A stretch of 44,349 nt of DNA from Fidelibacterota bacterium (lineage in GTDB: Bacteria; Fidelibacterota; UBA8477; JABMPR01): assembly GCA_021734255.1 (NCBI GenBank), contig JAIPJM010000020.1, positions 1 through 44,349 of the forward strand, written 5' to 3'. The translations under genes were made by a program, and so were the position numbers. Every line of letters begins with the position of its first letter. The stretch's first letter is position 1. Of this stretch, positions 26,888-35,645 are shown piece after piece. Under the pieces are notes generated by a model, which saw only the letters and a list, made by a program, of their open reading frames with translations, did no database searches and was not told where the DNA came from.

Positions 26888-27031
26888 CTATTTCTTCGCT
26901 TCGATCATTTCTTTGAGCAGCAGCATGTCCTGCTGTAGCTGATTGGCCTTATTGTTTGTGTACCACGTGAATCCAAAAATACCGAGCCATACGATACTGT
27001 ATGCCAGTACGAGATAGATATAGGCATCCAT
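26888..27031 (-). CDS. ccmD: CcmD-like small membrane protein of cytochrome c maturation
   Basis: A 47-aa ORF starting with ATG at 27031, directly after the ccmC TAA stop with no gap. Residues about 3-23 form one hydrophobic helix (YIYLVLAYSIVWLGIFGFTW) and the rest is a charged cytosolic tail. Size, topology and place right after ccmC match CcmD, which helps release haem-loaded CcmE from the CcmABC complex. The sequence is too short for homology alone; position is the main evidence. Confidence 0.82.
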   Translation of the reverse strand: MDAYIYLVLAYSIVWLGIFGFTWYTNNKANQLQQDMLLLKEMIEAKK

Positions 27032-27724
27032 TTATAGGATCTCCATTTCCTTGATTTGCTTATTAATTGAATCTTCCATCACCAAAAGTTTATACCGCAC
27101 CCGCATAAAATAGACATAAAGCAGGGTAAACGCAGCTAATGAGAACATGAACACAAAGAACATGGGTGCTGCCAATCCTCCCTCGCTGCTGGCCATCACT
27201 GCCTTGGGATGCTGCGTTTCCCACCAACGGATGGAATAGTACACAATAGGTACATCAATAAATCCGATGATCCCCACAACAGCAGATAGATTCGCCCGCT
27301 TATTTCCGTCAGGGAGGTAGCGCCGTAACATGAGATAGGCTACATAGATCAACCACAACACAAGTGAAGAGGTCAAGCGAGCATCCCAGGTCCACCATAT
27401 TCCCCAAACGGGTTTCGCCCATACTGGTCCCGTGAGTAGCACAAGCGTAATAAAGAGAACACCGATCTCAGCAGAAGCCACGCTTAACAGTTCATACTTT
27501 CGTTCTCGTTTCCACAAATAAGCGATACTGCCAATAAATACGACAAAGAAGGCCAGAAAGCCTATCCAGGCACTGGGTACATGGTAATAAAATATTCGCT
27601 GTGCGATCTGCTCAGCTGGGTTAGATGCCTTTATGGGAGGCACCCAGGCAAATATGAGAAAGATTGAGGTCAAAAATGCTAATAGCAAAATGACAAGAAT
27701 AATCTTATCAATGAGTGTTTTCAT
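27032..27724 (-). CDS. ccmC: Haem exporter/handling protein CcmC
   Basis: A 230-aa protein with six membrane helices. The WWD haem-handling motif reads VWGIWWTWDARLTSSLVLWL at about residues 102-121. Conserved His residues flank it, including YHVPSAW near 48-54. CcmC loads haem onto CcmE in the periplasm. It lies 44 nt after ccmB and is followed directly by ccmD. Confidence 0.95.
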   Translation of the reverse strand: MKTLIDKIILVILLLAFLTSIFLIFAWVPPIKASNPAEQIAQRIFYYHVPSAWIGFLAFFVVFIGSIAYLWKRERKYELLSVASAEIGVLFITLVLLTGPVWAKPVWGIWWTWDARLTSSLVLWLIYVAYLMLRRYLPDGNKRANLSAVVGIIGFIDVPIVYYSIRWWETQHPKAVMASSEGGLAAPMFFVFMFSLAAFTLLYVYFMRVRYKLLVMEDSINKQIKEMEIL

Positions 27725-27768
27725 ATGAAGGGCCTATTGTTTGTAATTCAACATCATTTGTATACTAC

Positions 27769-28440
27769 CTAATCTTCAAGGATATAATCGAACAGCATAA
27801 ATGAGATCGTAAAGAAGATCACATCGAATGCAATAATTCTTATTAGCAGTGGTAAAAAATTGGTCAGGATCTCGCCGGCCAGAACCATGGAGGTCAGATT
27901 CACCGACCAGATGATGATCGGTGAGACCAGGGGCCACAACAGAAGGGACAATAGGATCTGCTGATTTCGCGTATGAACAGAGACGGCAGACAAAATGGTC
28001 CCCAAACTGGTAAAGCCTATGGTTCCGGCCAGGATCACGGGTATCAACAAAAACAGTGTTGCCGTTAGTTGCAGATCATAAAAGATCACAAAAATCGGAA
28101 AAATAAGTGTCTCAAACAAAAGCATGATAATTGTGACACTCAGAAATTTGCCGAGATATATGGAACCACCAGTAACCGGCATGAGGGCCATTGATCTCAA
28201 ATTTCCATTTTCTCTTTCAACAGCAAATGAGTGATTGAGTCCAAACATGCCGGAAAAGATGAACGCTACCCACAGTAATCCAGGTGCGATCTCCAGCATG
28301 ACAAGCCGTGAGACCTCAAACGTGAAATTAAAGATCACGAAAATAAGGAGCGAGAATATCCACATGGCCAGGATACTCTCTTTTGACCTGAATTCCATGC
28401 GCAGGTCTTTTTGGACAATGGCCAGTGATGGTTTCAGCAT
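27769..28440 (-). CDS. ccmB: Haem exporter permease CcmB
   Basis: About 223 aa with six hydrophobic segments, the membrane partner of CcmA in the ABC-type complex that releases holo-CcmE. The FSGMFGLNHSFAVERENG segment and the FTSLGTILSAVSVHTR segment are typical of CcmB. The open frame extends to a GTG at 28464, inside ccmA. The ATG at 28440, one base after the ccmA stop and with GAGGGG upstream, gives the family-like N terminus MLKPSLAIVQKDL, so I chose it. Confidence 0.92.
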   Translation of the reverse strand: MLKPSLAIVQKDLRMEFRSKESILAMWIFSLLIFVIFNFTFEVSRLVMLEIAPGLLWVAFIFSGMFGLNHSFAVERENGNLRSMALMPVTGGSIYLGKFLSVTIIMLLFETLIFPIFVIFYDLQLTATLFLLIPVILAGTIGFTSLGTILSAVSVHTRNQQILLSLLLWPLVSPIIIWSVNLTSMVLAGEILTNFLPLLIRIIAFDVIFFTISFMLFDYILED

Positions 28441-28441
28441 A

Positions 28442-29152
28442 TCAGCTCTGTGCCCCCTCAGCACTGAAGAACCTGGATCTCAACTCATCAACGCCCAATG
28501 CACCAACAGCAGCATCATACACCACCCGGTGTTTATCGATCACGACGAAACGGTCGGAAAGATCATTCGCAATATGAAGATCATGAGTTGTCAGCAGAAT
28601 GGTACGTCCCTGAGCTTTTTGCCCCTTCAGGATCGTTGTGAGCATGGCAATAGCATGTTGATCAAGTCCAGTGAACGGTTCATCCAGCAGGAGGAATTGA
28701 GGGTCATGCAGCAAGGCCCTGGCAATAGTCAAGCGCTGCATCATGCCTCTGGAGAAGGTCGAGACCAGATCAAAGCGTCTATGGGTCAGTTCCACGGTTT
28801 CCAGGACGGAGCTGATCTTATCCTCCATTCCTTCCACTCGGTACATCTGGGTATAATATTCCAGATTTTCCACGGCAGTTAAGTTGCTATACAGAAACAT
28901 CTCATGCGAAATAACCGCTAGCTTTGATTTGTTGGAGCTCGCGGCTGGATCGGTTCCAAACAAGAGAACCTCTCCTTCGCTGGGAGTAGAAATTCCGCTG
29001 ATGATATTTAAAAGCGTGGTCTTGCCAGCCCCATTTCTACCCAGAATACTGACAAACTCTCCGGGCTGAACATCAAGATTGATGCCTCGCAGTGCAATGA
29101 TCCTTCCAAAATCCTTGGATACTGAATCCAGATGTAGGGCGATCTCAGACAA
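28442..29152 (-). CDS. ccmA: Cytochrome c maturation ABC ATPase CcmA
   Basis: A 236-aa ABC ATPase. Walker A GRNGAGKTT is at residues 38-46, the signature-type FSRGMMQR at 132-139 (FSRGM replacing LSGGQ, as is usual in CcmA) and Walker B FLLLDEP at 152-158. The start is TTG at 29152, directly after the TAA of the upstream gene. With CcmB it drives release of haem-charged CcmE. Confidence 0.93.
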   Translation of the reverse strand: MSEIALHLDSVSKDFGRIIALRGINLDVQPGEFVSILGRNGAGKTTLLNIISGISTPSEGEVLLFGTDPAASSNKSKLAVISHEMFLYSNLTAVENLEYYTQMYRVEGMEDKISSVLETVELTHRRFDLVSTFSRGMMQRLTIARALLHDPQFLLLDEPFTGLDQHAIAMLTTILKGQKAQGRTILLTTHDLHIANDLSDRFVVIDKHRVVYDAAVGALGVDELRSRFFSAEGAQS

Positions 29153-30289
29153 TTAGGCGATCCTATCCAGTGTCTTGTAAACGGAATAGAGCTGATGAAG
29201 TACTCTATTGAGCTCTGCTTTATCATCGGCGTTGGTTTTCAAACCTGAATACTCTTTCAATAGTTTCAATTTCTGATCATTCAACTGTTTGAGCGAATCC
29301 TGCTTCATGGCTTCATCTTCGCGACGGAGAGAATATGCTAATGCTACAATCGTGCTAAGAATGAGTACAAGCGACATAATTAGTTTCGTACCTTGCGCCA
29401 TTCGATGTTCAACCACGATCCTGCCCGTAGAACTCTGCGTCTGTTCCTGACCAAATCCTGCTCCCGAGATGTGAAACTCTAGCGATGTGCCTGCCTTCAC
29501 CCCGTCTGCAGCATACATCGCCCAGCCATCCTGGTCCCCACCTGGGTCTCGCACGAGACCATCACCGTGCAGATGAAGTGACGTCGGAGAGGTAAATACG
29601 TGAAAGTGGTCAATATCATAATGGACCTGCTCACTGATGTTGACATCTGAATTGGGGTAAGGGAGATAATAAGCAATATCTATTTCAGAGAGCCCTGGTT
29701 TTATTGCATTTGTCAGAAAGTGACCTGCATCCGTTTTAACCGGTTTGGTCTGCAAGGGCATGGTCCCGCTTTTGAAGGTTGCAAAATCCATTTGAACCAT
29801 GTCATCAGGTACGTGGACCTGGATGATTCCTGGATCCCCAACAAATGTCTGGGGTGGGTTAGAGCGATTATCTATGGTGAGTCGCTTCTGGATGTATAGT
29901 TGATCCTCCCGGGCTTGAATGGCGAAAAAAGGTACACCAACAACCAATCCGGATGCCTGGCTGCTCACAGCATATACTGTTACCTCTTCAACCCAGCCTG
30001 AACCATCGCTGGGCGGGGTGATCATTCGTGAATAACTGATATTCTCTGAAAATACCTGGATCAGATATTGTTTTTGCAGTTCAGGTGTTATTTCTGCAAA
30101 ATCTACTGAGCCCGAAACATCGGATTGGGAGGCAATTTGATTCATTCCACTGGCCAGATCGATGATGTTCACTCTCTCAGCCTTTCCAGGTGAATTCGTT
30201 GTCCCATTGGTAATATTCACTCGCAAGCCGCCTGCATATACCTGGGAAAGCACGAGTACAAAGGCAATTGTTTTTACTATTGATCTCAT
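29153..30289 (-). CDS. Uncharacterised exported/membrane protein within the ccm operon
   Basis: About 378 aa, family not recognised. The signal peptide is residues 1-19. A beta-rich, Ig or carboxypeptidase-regulatory-like region is at about 22-110 and a second beta-rich region runs to about 295. It includes a His-rich stretch (HYDIDHFHVF at 223-232, LHLHGDG at 238-244). One membrane helix lies at 302-320, followed by a charged, coiled-coil-like cytosolic tail (322-378). The start is ATG 30289, overlapping the previous stop (ATGA); an ATG-like start six codons upstream is less likely. The position between the CcmI-like gene and ccmA suggests a maturation role, perhaps haem or apocytochrome handling, but this is inference. 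Confidence 0.7.
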   Translation of the reverse strand: MRSIVKTIAFVLVLSQVYAGGLRVNITNGTTNSPGKAERVNIIDLASGMNQIASQSDVSGSVDFAEITPELQKQYLIQVFSENISYSRMITPPSDGSGWVEEVTVYAVSSQASGLVVGVPFFAIQAREDQLYIQKRLTIDNRSNPPQTFVGDPGIIQVHVPDDMVQMDFATFKSGTMPLQTKPVKTDAGHFLTNAIKPGLSEIDIAYYLPYPNSDVNISEQVHYDIDHFHVFTSPTSLHLHGDGLVRDPGGDQDGWAMYAADGVKAGTSLEFHISGAGFGQEQTQSSTGRIVVEHRMAQGTKLIMSLVLILSTIVALAYSLRREDEAMKQDSLKQLNDQKLKLLKEYSGLKTNADDKAELNRVLHQLYSVYKTLDRIA

Positions 30290-30714
30290 TTCAAGGACTC
30301 TCCACATGACATACAGAATTTTGCGGCTGGATCATTCACAGTTTGGCAATTGGGGCATTTACTGTCATGCCCTTTTCTGTTGGCTTTCTTTTTGCCCTTC
30401 TTGCCACCCAGATTGTCTACATCTCTCTCGATCTGCTTCATGATACTGGATGTATCCTGTTCATCAAGCTTCTTGATCACACGTCCAGCTTCCTTCAGAA
30501 AGTCCTGCCTGATAACATTGAAATCCTTCTCGCTGAGTCGCCCCATGGCGTAATCGAACTCAAGATCGGCAATATTACCATAGACCCGCTTTTTCTCATC
30601 CTCCAATTCCTGGTAATCCATCATCATGGAGACCCAGGTAGTGTCCTTCTGGAATAGGGGCAGAACCGCCCAGGCCAGGAAAGCAAGCCCCATTATAATC
30701 CCAAGGTAAGTCAT
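30286..30714 (-). CDS. CcmI-like membrane protein with C-terminal zinc ribbon
   Basis: A 142-aa protein. One N-terminal membrane helix is at about 2-21. A helical region at 32-86 has the pattern DLEFDYAMGRLSEKDF seen in the N-terminal part of CcmI/CycH cytochrome c biogenesis factors. A basic linker (104-115) leads to a zinc ribbon with CPNC (120-123) and CMSC (134-137). It lacks the TPR domain of true CcmI. Its ATG shares one base with the ccmF stop (TAATG). A role in the Ccm assembly chain is inferred from position and the CcmI-like segment. Confidence 0.72.
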   Translation of the reverse strand: MTYLGIIMGLAFLAWAVLPLFQKDTTWVSMMMDYQELEDEKKRVYGNIADLEFDYAMGRLSEKDFNVIRQDFLKEAGRVIKKLDEQDTSSIMKQIERDVDNLGGKKGKKKANRKGHDSKCPNCQTVNDPAAKFCMSCGESLK

Positions 30715-32696
30715 TACCGATTTCCTCCTTTAGTTTCACGGAGATTTGGTACCATGGCAAACAGAGTACCGAAGACCAACACGAAGGCACCGATCCAAAC
30801 AAGTTTCACAAAAGGATTGCGGTAGACCTGAACGATCACCCGTTCGCCATCATTACTCATGCCTGACAGTACCACATAGACATCCTCCCGGAAGGTAGAA
30901 TGGATGTCTACTTCAGTGGAAGGTTGTTCAGAGGCAAAATAATAACGCTTCTCAGGTTCAAGGGTTGAGATCAACCGGCCATTTTTAGTCATATTCAACA
31001 CAAGCGCCTCAGCACTGTAGTTGTCGTTTTCCTCATGGCGGATCTCTTGAACAGTAAATTCATAAGGTCCCAATGAAAAAACATCACCTTCATCTACTTC
31101 AGCACGTGTCTCTGAGTTAAAAGCGTTCCCTGTGAATCCAACGAACAGGACAACCATACCAATATGGATAATGTAACCTCCATAGCGTCTGGTATTCTTT
31201 CGGGACAGCATGTACAGAGCCTTTAAATAGTTTTCTCCAGAATTTTTCCGTCTGACCTGAGCGCCTTTAACGAATTCCACGACAATGGTCCAGAGAACAA
31301 AAAACGAGATCGCAAATGAACCTAAGGCCCAGCCATCTCTCACTCCCAGAGCAAAAAGTACCACCGTGAATAGAATCGAGGAAAGGATCGGAATACCGAA
31401 ACTTTTCTTCATACTCTCAAGTGAGGTATGCCTCCACGCCAGTAAGGGACCCACACCAGTTAACAACAGTAATGCAAGACCGATCGGGATCATGATATTA
31501 TTGAACCAGGGGGGTCCAACTGTGATCTGATCTCCCGTCACCAGCTCACTGATGACTGGAAACAGGGTGCCCCATAACACGGCGATAGTTGCCAACAGGA
31601 ATAGAAGATTATTGAAAAGGAACCCACTCTCCCTCGATACCAACGACTGCATCTCCTGCTCAGCCTTCAGGTCTTTCTTCCGATAGAGCAGTAGGGCAAG
31701 GCTAAATATCGCTGACGATGTTAAGAATATGGCGAATAATGGTCCCAACCCTGAGTTTGCAAAAGCATGAACCGAGCTAACAATTCCACTTCTGGTCAGA
31801 AATGTACCAAACACGGAGAGTAAATAAGTGGCAATGACCAGGGTCATATTCCAGACCTTCAACATGCCCTTACGCTCCTGGATCATCACGGAGTGCAGGT
31901 AAGCAGTCGCGGTCAACCATGGGAGCAGTGAGGCATTCTCAACGGGGTCCCAGGCCCAGTAACCACCCCATCCCAGCTCAACATAGGCCCATTTACCTCC
32001 AAGGATAATACCAGCTGAGAGGAAGCCCCATGTTGTCAGCGCCCAGCGTCGGACAGACCTGATCCAGCCACTTCCCAACTTGCCTGTTAACAGGGCAGCG
32101 ATGGCAAATGCAAATGGAACCACGGAGCCCACATAGCCAATAAAAAGGATCGGTGGGTGGATGATCATTGCCGGATGCTGAAGCAGGGGATTCAATCCCC
32201 GTCCATCGGGAACGGTATACTCCTGAAGTTTATCACCCAGATCCATATACAGGGTATCAAAAGGATTGGCGATAAAGATATTCAGCACTGCGAAGAAGGT
32301 GATCGTCCCTGCAATCGTTGCTAATACATAGGGCATGAGATCATTATTTTTGTGGCGGTTCTGAAAGGCGACTATCGCGATAAAAATAGTAATGATCCAT
32401 GTCCACAAGAGCAGTGACCCATTATGACCTGCCCAAAGCGCAACGATCTTATAGAATAACGGTAGTGCCTGGTTTGTATTACTGGCAACGTATTCAATTG
32501 AGAAATCGCTGGTTACCAGAAGATAAATGAGTGTTATTACAGATAGGGTTGTAACTCCCATCGTAGCGTATGCACCACGCTGCGCTGCAAGGTACAAGCC
32601 CTTACGTTTTGATATACCAGCTGCTATGGCCGTCAGCGTGGTGAACACACTGATGGGAAACAGAAAGTATAGTAAAATATTACCGAGATCAGCCAT
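30714..32696 (-). CDS. ccmF: Cytochrome c haem lyase subunit CcmF
   Basis: A 660-aa polytopic protein with about 14-15 membrane helices. The WWD-type haem motif WGGYWAWDPVENASLLPWL is at about residues 242-260, and HPAMIIHPPILF is at about 173-184. CcmF attaches haem from CcmE to apocytochrome c. It lies 14 nt after ccmE and overlaps the next gene by one base. The C-terminal periplasmic part (about 530-640) is present, so the gene looks intact. Confidence 0.96.
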   Translation of the reverse strand: MADLGNILLYFLFPISVFTTLTAIAAGISKRKGLYLAAQRGAYATMGVTTLSVITLIYLLVTSDFSIEYVASNTNQALPLFYKIVALWAGHNGSLLLWTWIITIFIAIVAFQNRHKNNDLMPYVLATIAGTITFFAVLNIFIANPFDTLYMDLGDKLQEYTVPDGRGLNPLLQHPAMIIHPPILFIGYVGSVVPFAFAIAALLTGKLGSGWIRSVRRWALTTWGFLSAGIILGGKWAYVELGWGGYWAWDPVENASLLPWLTATAYLHSVMIQERKGMLKVWNMTLVIATYLLSVFGTFLTRSGIVSSVHAFANSGLGPLFAIFLTSSAIFSLALLLYRKKDLKAEQEMQSLVSRESGFLFNNLLFLLATIAVLWGTLFPVISELVTGDQITVGPPWFNNIMIPIGLALLLLTGVGPLLAWRHTSLESMKKSFGIPILSSILFTVVLFALGVRDGWALGSFAISFFVLWTIVVEFVKGAQVRRKNSGENYLKALYMLSRKNTRRYGGYIIHIGMVVLFVGFTGNAFNSETRAEVDEGDVFSLGPYEFTVQEIRHEENDNYSAEALVLNMTKNGRLISTLEPEKRYYFASEQPSTEVDIHSTFREDVYVVLSGMSNDGERVIVQVYRNPFVKLVWIGAFVLVFGTLFAMVPNLRETKGGNR

Positions 32697-32710
32697 AATA
32701 TATAGTTTTC

Positions 32711-33130
32711 CTAGTCTGTTTTCATTGATGAATAATCGGCTTCATATTTTGAAGCACATTTGGCCTGGATGCGTTCAGCATTGAACACACCATCAGCCTG
32801 CAGGCGACCGGAGACCACGACCTCTGCATCCATCTCGTTGTTAAATGTATCCGGGATGGGATCTTTTCCGATGTAATGGATCTCCAGTTCCTCGCCACCT
32901 TCAGTGATAACGAAGTCAAGATCCATATTATTCCGGATGATACTCCCCTTTTTCAGGTCTCCACTAACCTTTAGATTGACGCTGCGTGCCTTATCATCCA
33001 GAAGTCTGACCTCACTCACTGTTTTTGAGTAAGACATGGTTTCATCTTCCTGCATTCCCTGGATCGCTAATACGATCACAGCTACGACGATCACGACGAT
33101 CCCTATTGTGAATTGATTCCTTTTATTCAA
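32711..33130 (-). CDS. ccmE: Haem chaperone CcmE, Cys-type (CXXXY)
   Basis: A 139-aa periplasmic haem chaperone anchored by one N-terminal helix (about 8-24), with the CcmE OB-fold (about 36-122). The usual haem-binding HXXXY is replaced by C125-A-S-K-Y129. The CXXXY form is known from archaea and sulfate-reducing bacteria, where haem is bound through Cys. The start is TTG at 33130 with GGAG about 12 nt upstream. It is the first ccm gene in transcription order, 20 nt after the CpsB-like gene. Confidence 0.94.
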   Translation of the reverse strand: MNKRNQFTIGIVVIVVAVIVLAIQGMQEDETMSYSKTVSEVRLLDDKARSVNLKVSGDLKKGSIIRNNMDLDFVITEGGEELEIHYIGKDPIPDTFNNEMDAEVVVSGRLQADGVFNAERIQAKCASKYEADYSSMKTD

Positions 33131-33150
33131 GACGTTCTACTCCATCTTTT

Positions 33151-33945
33151 TTATCGTTTAAACATCGATTTGATGCGTTCTTTCAAACTTGGTGCCACTG
33201 GGACAATATTTGTCGGGTAGACAGCAATATGCTCACCAGTTAAAATCTTTTTTGGGTTATCCTTCAGCAAGATGTCTGCATATTCTTCACCGTATCTATC
33301 TGATAACCAGTCATATCCACGTTTTGCATAAAGTGGTCTATTATCAAGGCCATGGCTATCACTACCGACCAGATGAACAGCATCATTCTCAAGGAGAAGA
33401 TGTGCTAATTTCAATGAGGCAGGCCCCAAAGTCCCCAGGATAGATCCAATATCCAGCTGCATGGGGCAGCCCATATTCAGCAGTTCTTCAATTTGCGCAG
33501 GATCGCGCTGCCAGGGTTTGATGCGTTCTGGATGAGCAATGACCGGCACGACACCCTTTTTGGTCATCTCATAGATAATTCGGTCCAGATGATTTGGAAC
33601 TGAGAGAAAATGAAATTCCAGGAGCATGTATTTGCCACCCATCAGGACATCCAGTTCTTCAAGAATAACTGGAATCAGGTCCTGATAACGAACTTCTGCC
33701 TTCACATGTACTTTTATCGGGAGATCGTGTTCGGCTACCAGAGACAGGACCGTCGCTTTCGCGGCATTCACCTTTTCTTTCCAGGGCCCTGTTCCTTTGA
33801 TGATATCAGCTTCGTAAAGATGCGGAGTTAACACAAGCTCCTCCACTCCTTGAGATACGGCTTCCTGCAGCATGGCCAGGGATATATCTCTATCCTTTGC
33901 CCCATCATCTACCCCGGGTAATATGTGATTATGAATATCTATCAT
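33151..33945 (-). CDS. CpsB/CapC-family PHP-domain tyrosine-protein phosphatase
   Basis: A 264-aa PHP-fold metal-dependent enzyme. The N-terminal metal motif IDIHNHILPGVDDGAKD has H5 and H7; ELVLTPHLYE, IAHPERIKPW and VGSDSHGLDNR supply the other metal ligands. This pattern is that of YwqE/CpsB phosphatases, which dephosphorylate bacterial tyrosine kinases controlling capsule synthesis. No kinase or capsule gene is in the window, so its target is unknown. Confidence 0.88.
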   Translation of the reverse strand: MIDIHNHILPGVDDGAKDRDISLAMLQEAVSQGVEELVLTPHLYEADIIKGTGPWKEKVNAAKATVLSLVAEHDLPIKVHVKAEVRYQDLIPVILEELDVLMGGKYMLLEFHFLSVPNHLDRIIYEMTKKGVVPVIAHPERIKPWQRDPAQIEELLNMGCPMQLDIGSILGTLGPASLKLAHLLLENDAVHLVGSDSHGLDNRPLYAKRGYDWLSDRYGEEYADILLKDNPKKILTGEHIAVYPTNIVPVAPSLKERIKSMFKR

Positions 33946-33965
33946 AGCATGTCTAAGCTACGCCC

Positions 33966-35627
33966 TTAAAAGACAGGCGTCTCTGTGTATGTTCCATAAA
34001 CTTTTTTCATGGCATCAACCATTTCGCCCAGAGTGGCAGAATTTCTCACAGCTTCAAGCAAGGGCGGCATGATGTTCTCCCCCTGATCACAGGCGGTGGT
34101 CAGGTTCTTCAAAGCCATCTCAGTCTTTACATTGTCTCGTGACTCCCGCAGCGCTTTAACCTTAGCTACCTGATCGATCTCGACCTGCTTATCTATCTTA
34201 AGTACGGGTATATCAATATTCTCATCTGTTTTTCTAAAGGCATTTACACCAACGATCAAGCGCTTCTTCTGGTCGTACTTCTTGGCAATCTCATAGGCAG
34301 CATTTCCGATCTCCCGCTGGAAATACCCAGCCTCTATCGCCGGAACAACGCCACCCAATTCGTCAATAGCCTCAAAGTAGCGTTCGGCTTCTGATTCCAT
34401 CTTATCAGTCATTGATTCCACGTAGTAGGAACCTGCCAACGGATCAATAGTTGAGGCAACGCCTGTTTCGTATGCGATAACCTGCTGAGTGCGAAGGGCT
34501 ATCTCAACACTCTTTTCAGTCGGTAAAGCCAAGACTTCATCCATGGAGTTGGTATGTAAGGATTGTGTGCCGCCTAGGACCCCTGCCAGCGCTTCGAAGG
34601 CTGTTCTGACAATATTATTCTCAGGTTGAGGGGCGGTGAGACTATGTCCTGCTGTCTGGGTATGAAACCGTAACATCCAGGAGCGTGGGTCTTTGGCACC
34701 ATATTTTTCTTTCATCCGTTTGGCATAGATACGACGGGCTGCCCGAAATTTTCCGATCTCTTCAAAGAAATCAATATGGGAATTAAAGAAAAAGCTGAGG
34801 CGGCGAGCAAATTTATCAACATCTAGCCCTCTGTCAATGGCTGCCTCGATATAGGCAAACCCATCTGCCAGGGTGAATGCAAGCTCCTGTGCTGCCGTCG
34901 ACCCTGCTTCCCGGATATGGTAACCCGATATGGAAATGGTATTATAGAGCGGCATATGATCCGTGCACCACTCGATCATATCCGTAATAATGTCCATGGA
35001 TGGTTCAGGCGGAAAAATAAATTCTTTTTGCGCGATATATTCTTTGAGGATATCGTTCTGTAGCGTACCGCTTAATTGAGCAGAAGAAAGTCCCTGTCTT
35101 TCACCAACAACAACATACATCGCCAGGAGGATAACAGCCGGACCGTTGATCGTCATCGAGGTAGATATCTCTTCAAGAGGGATACCATCAAAAAGGATCA
35201 TCATATCTTCGATGGAGTTGATGGATACACCGCAATGTCCAACTTCTCCCAGAGAAAGGGCATGGTCAGAATCATAACCCATAAGGGTTGGCATGTCAAA
35301 CGCTACACTCAGCCCTGTTTGTCCCTGCTCAAGGAGAAACTTAAAACGCTTATTGGTGTCCTCTGGAGAGCCGAATCCAGCGAACTGACGCATGGTCCAG
35401 AGCCGCCCTCGATACATATTGGGATGGACACCTCGGGTAAATGGATATTCGCCAGGGAAGCCCTGCTTCTCCATATATTTTTCCAGATCGGTGGAGTCCT
35501 CATCGGGTAAGTAGAGCCGCTCATTTTCAAGACCAGAAACGGTATCATAGTCATATTCCCTGTCCTTGGCTTCCAGGATTTTTTCTTTCCATCGCTTCAG
35601 GCTTTCTTGGTAGGAATTATTAGACAT
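33966..35627 (-). CDS. Acyl-CoA mutase large subunit (methylmalonyl-CoA mutase family, isobutyryl-CoA-mutase-like active site)
   Basis: A 553-aa catalytic TIM-barrel subunit without the B12-binding domain, which must come from a separate small subunit not in this window. The segments [21 protein letters not shown] and [18 protein letters not shown] identify the family. The residues that set substrate choice are F82 (RQF) and Q200 (YIAQKEF). They sit 118 apart, as do Tyr89/Arg207 in P. shermanii methylmalonyl-CoA mutase and Phe80/Gln198 in isobutyryl-CoA mutase, and match the latter. The start is ATG 35627 behind GAGG; a TTG two codons earlier is possible. Confidence 0.88.
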   Translation of the reverse strand: MSNNSYQESLKRWKEKILEAKDREYDYDTVSGLENERLYLPDEDSTDLEKYMEKQGFPGEYPFTRGVHPNMYRGRLWTMRQFAGFGSPEDTNKRFKFLLEQGQTGLSVAFDMPTLMGYDSDHALSLGEVGHCGVSINSIEDMMILFDGIPLEEISTSMTINGPAVILLAMYVVVGERQGLSSAQLSGTLQNDILKEYIAQKEFIFPPEPSMDIITDMIEWCTDHMPLYNTISISGYHIREAGSTAAQELAFTLADGFAYIEAAIDRGLDVDKFARRLSFFFNSHIDFFEEIGKFRAARRIYAKRMKEKYGAKDPRSWMLRFHTQTAGHSLTAPQPENNIVRTAFEALAGVLGGTQSLHTNSMDEVLALPTEKSVEIALRTQQVIAYETGVASTIDPLAGSYYVESMTDKMESEAERYFEAIDELGGVVPAIEAGYFQREIGNAAYEIAKKYDQKKRLIVGVNAFRKTDENIDIPVLKIDKQVEIDQVAKVKALRESRDNVKTEMALKNLTTACDQGENIMPPLLEAVRNSATLGEMVDAMKKVYGTYTETPVF

Positions 35628-35645
35628 AGGCAACCTCGGTGTTGA

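Noticed and set aside
28235..28882. 215-aa plus-strand ORF opposite ccmA/ccmB
   Set aside because: Antisense to two well-supported ccm genes, with no recognisable domain.
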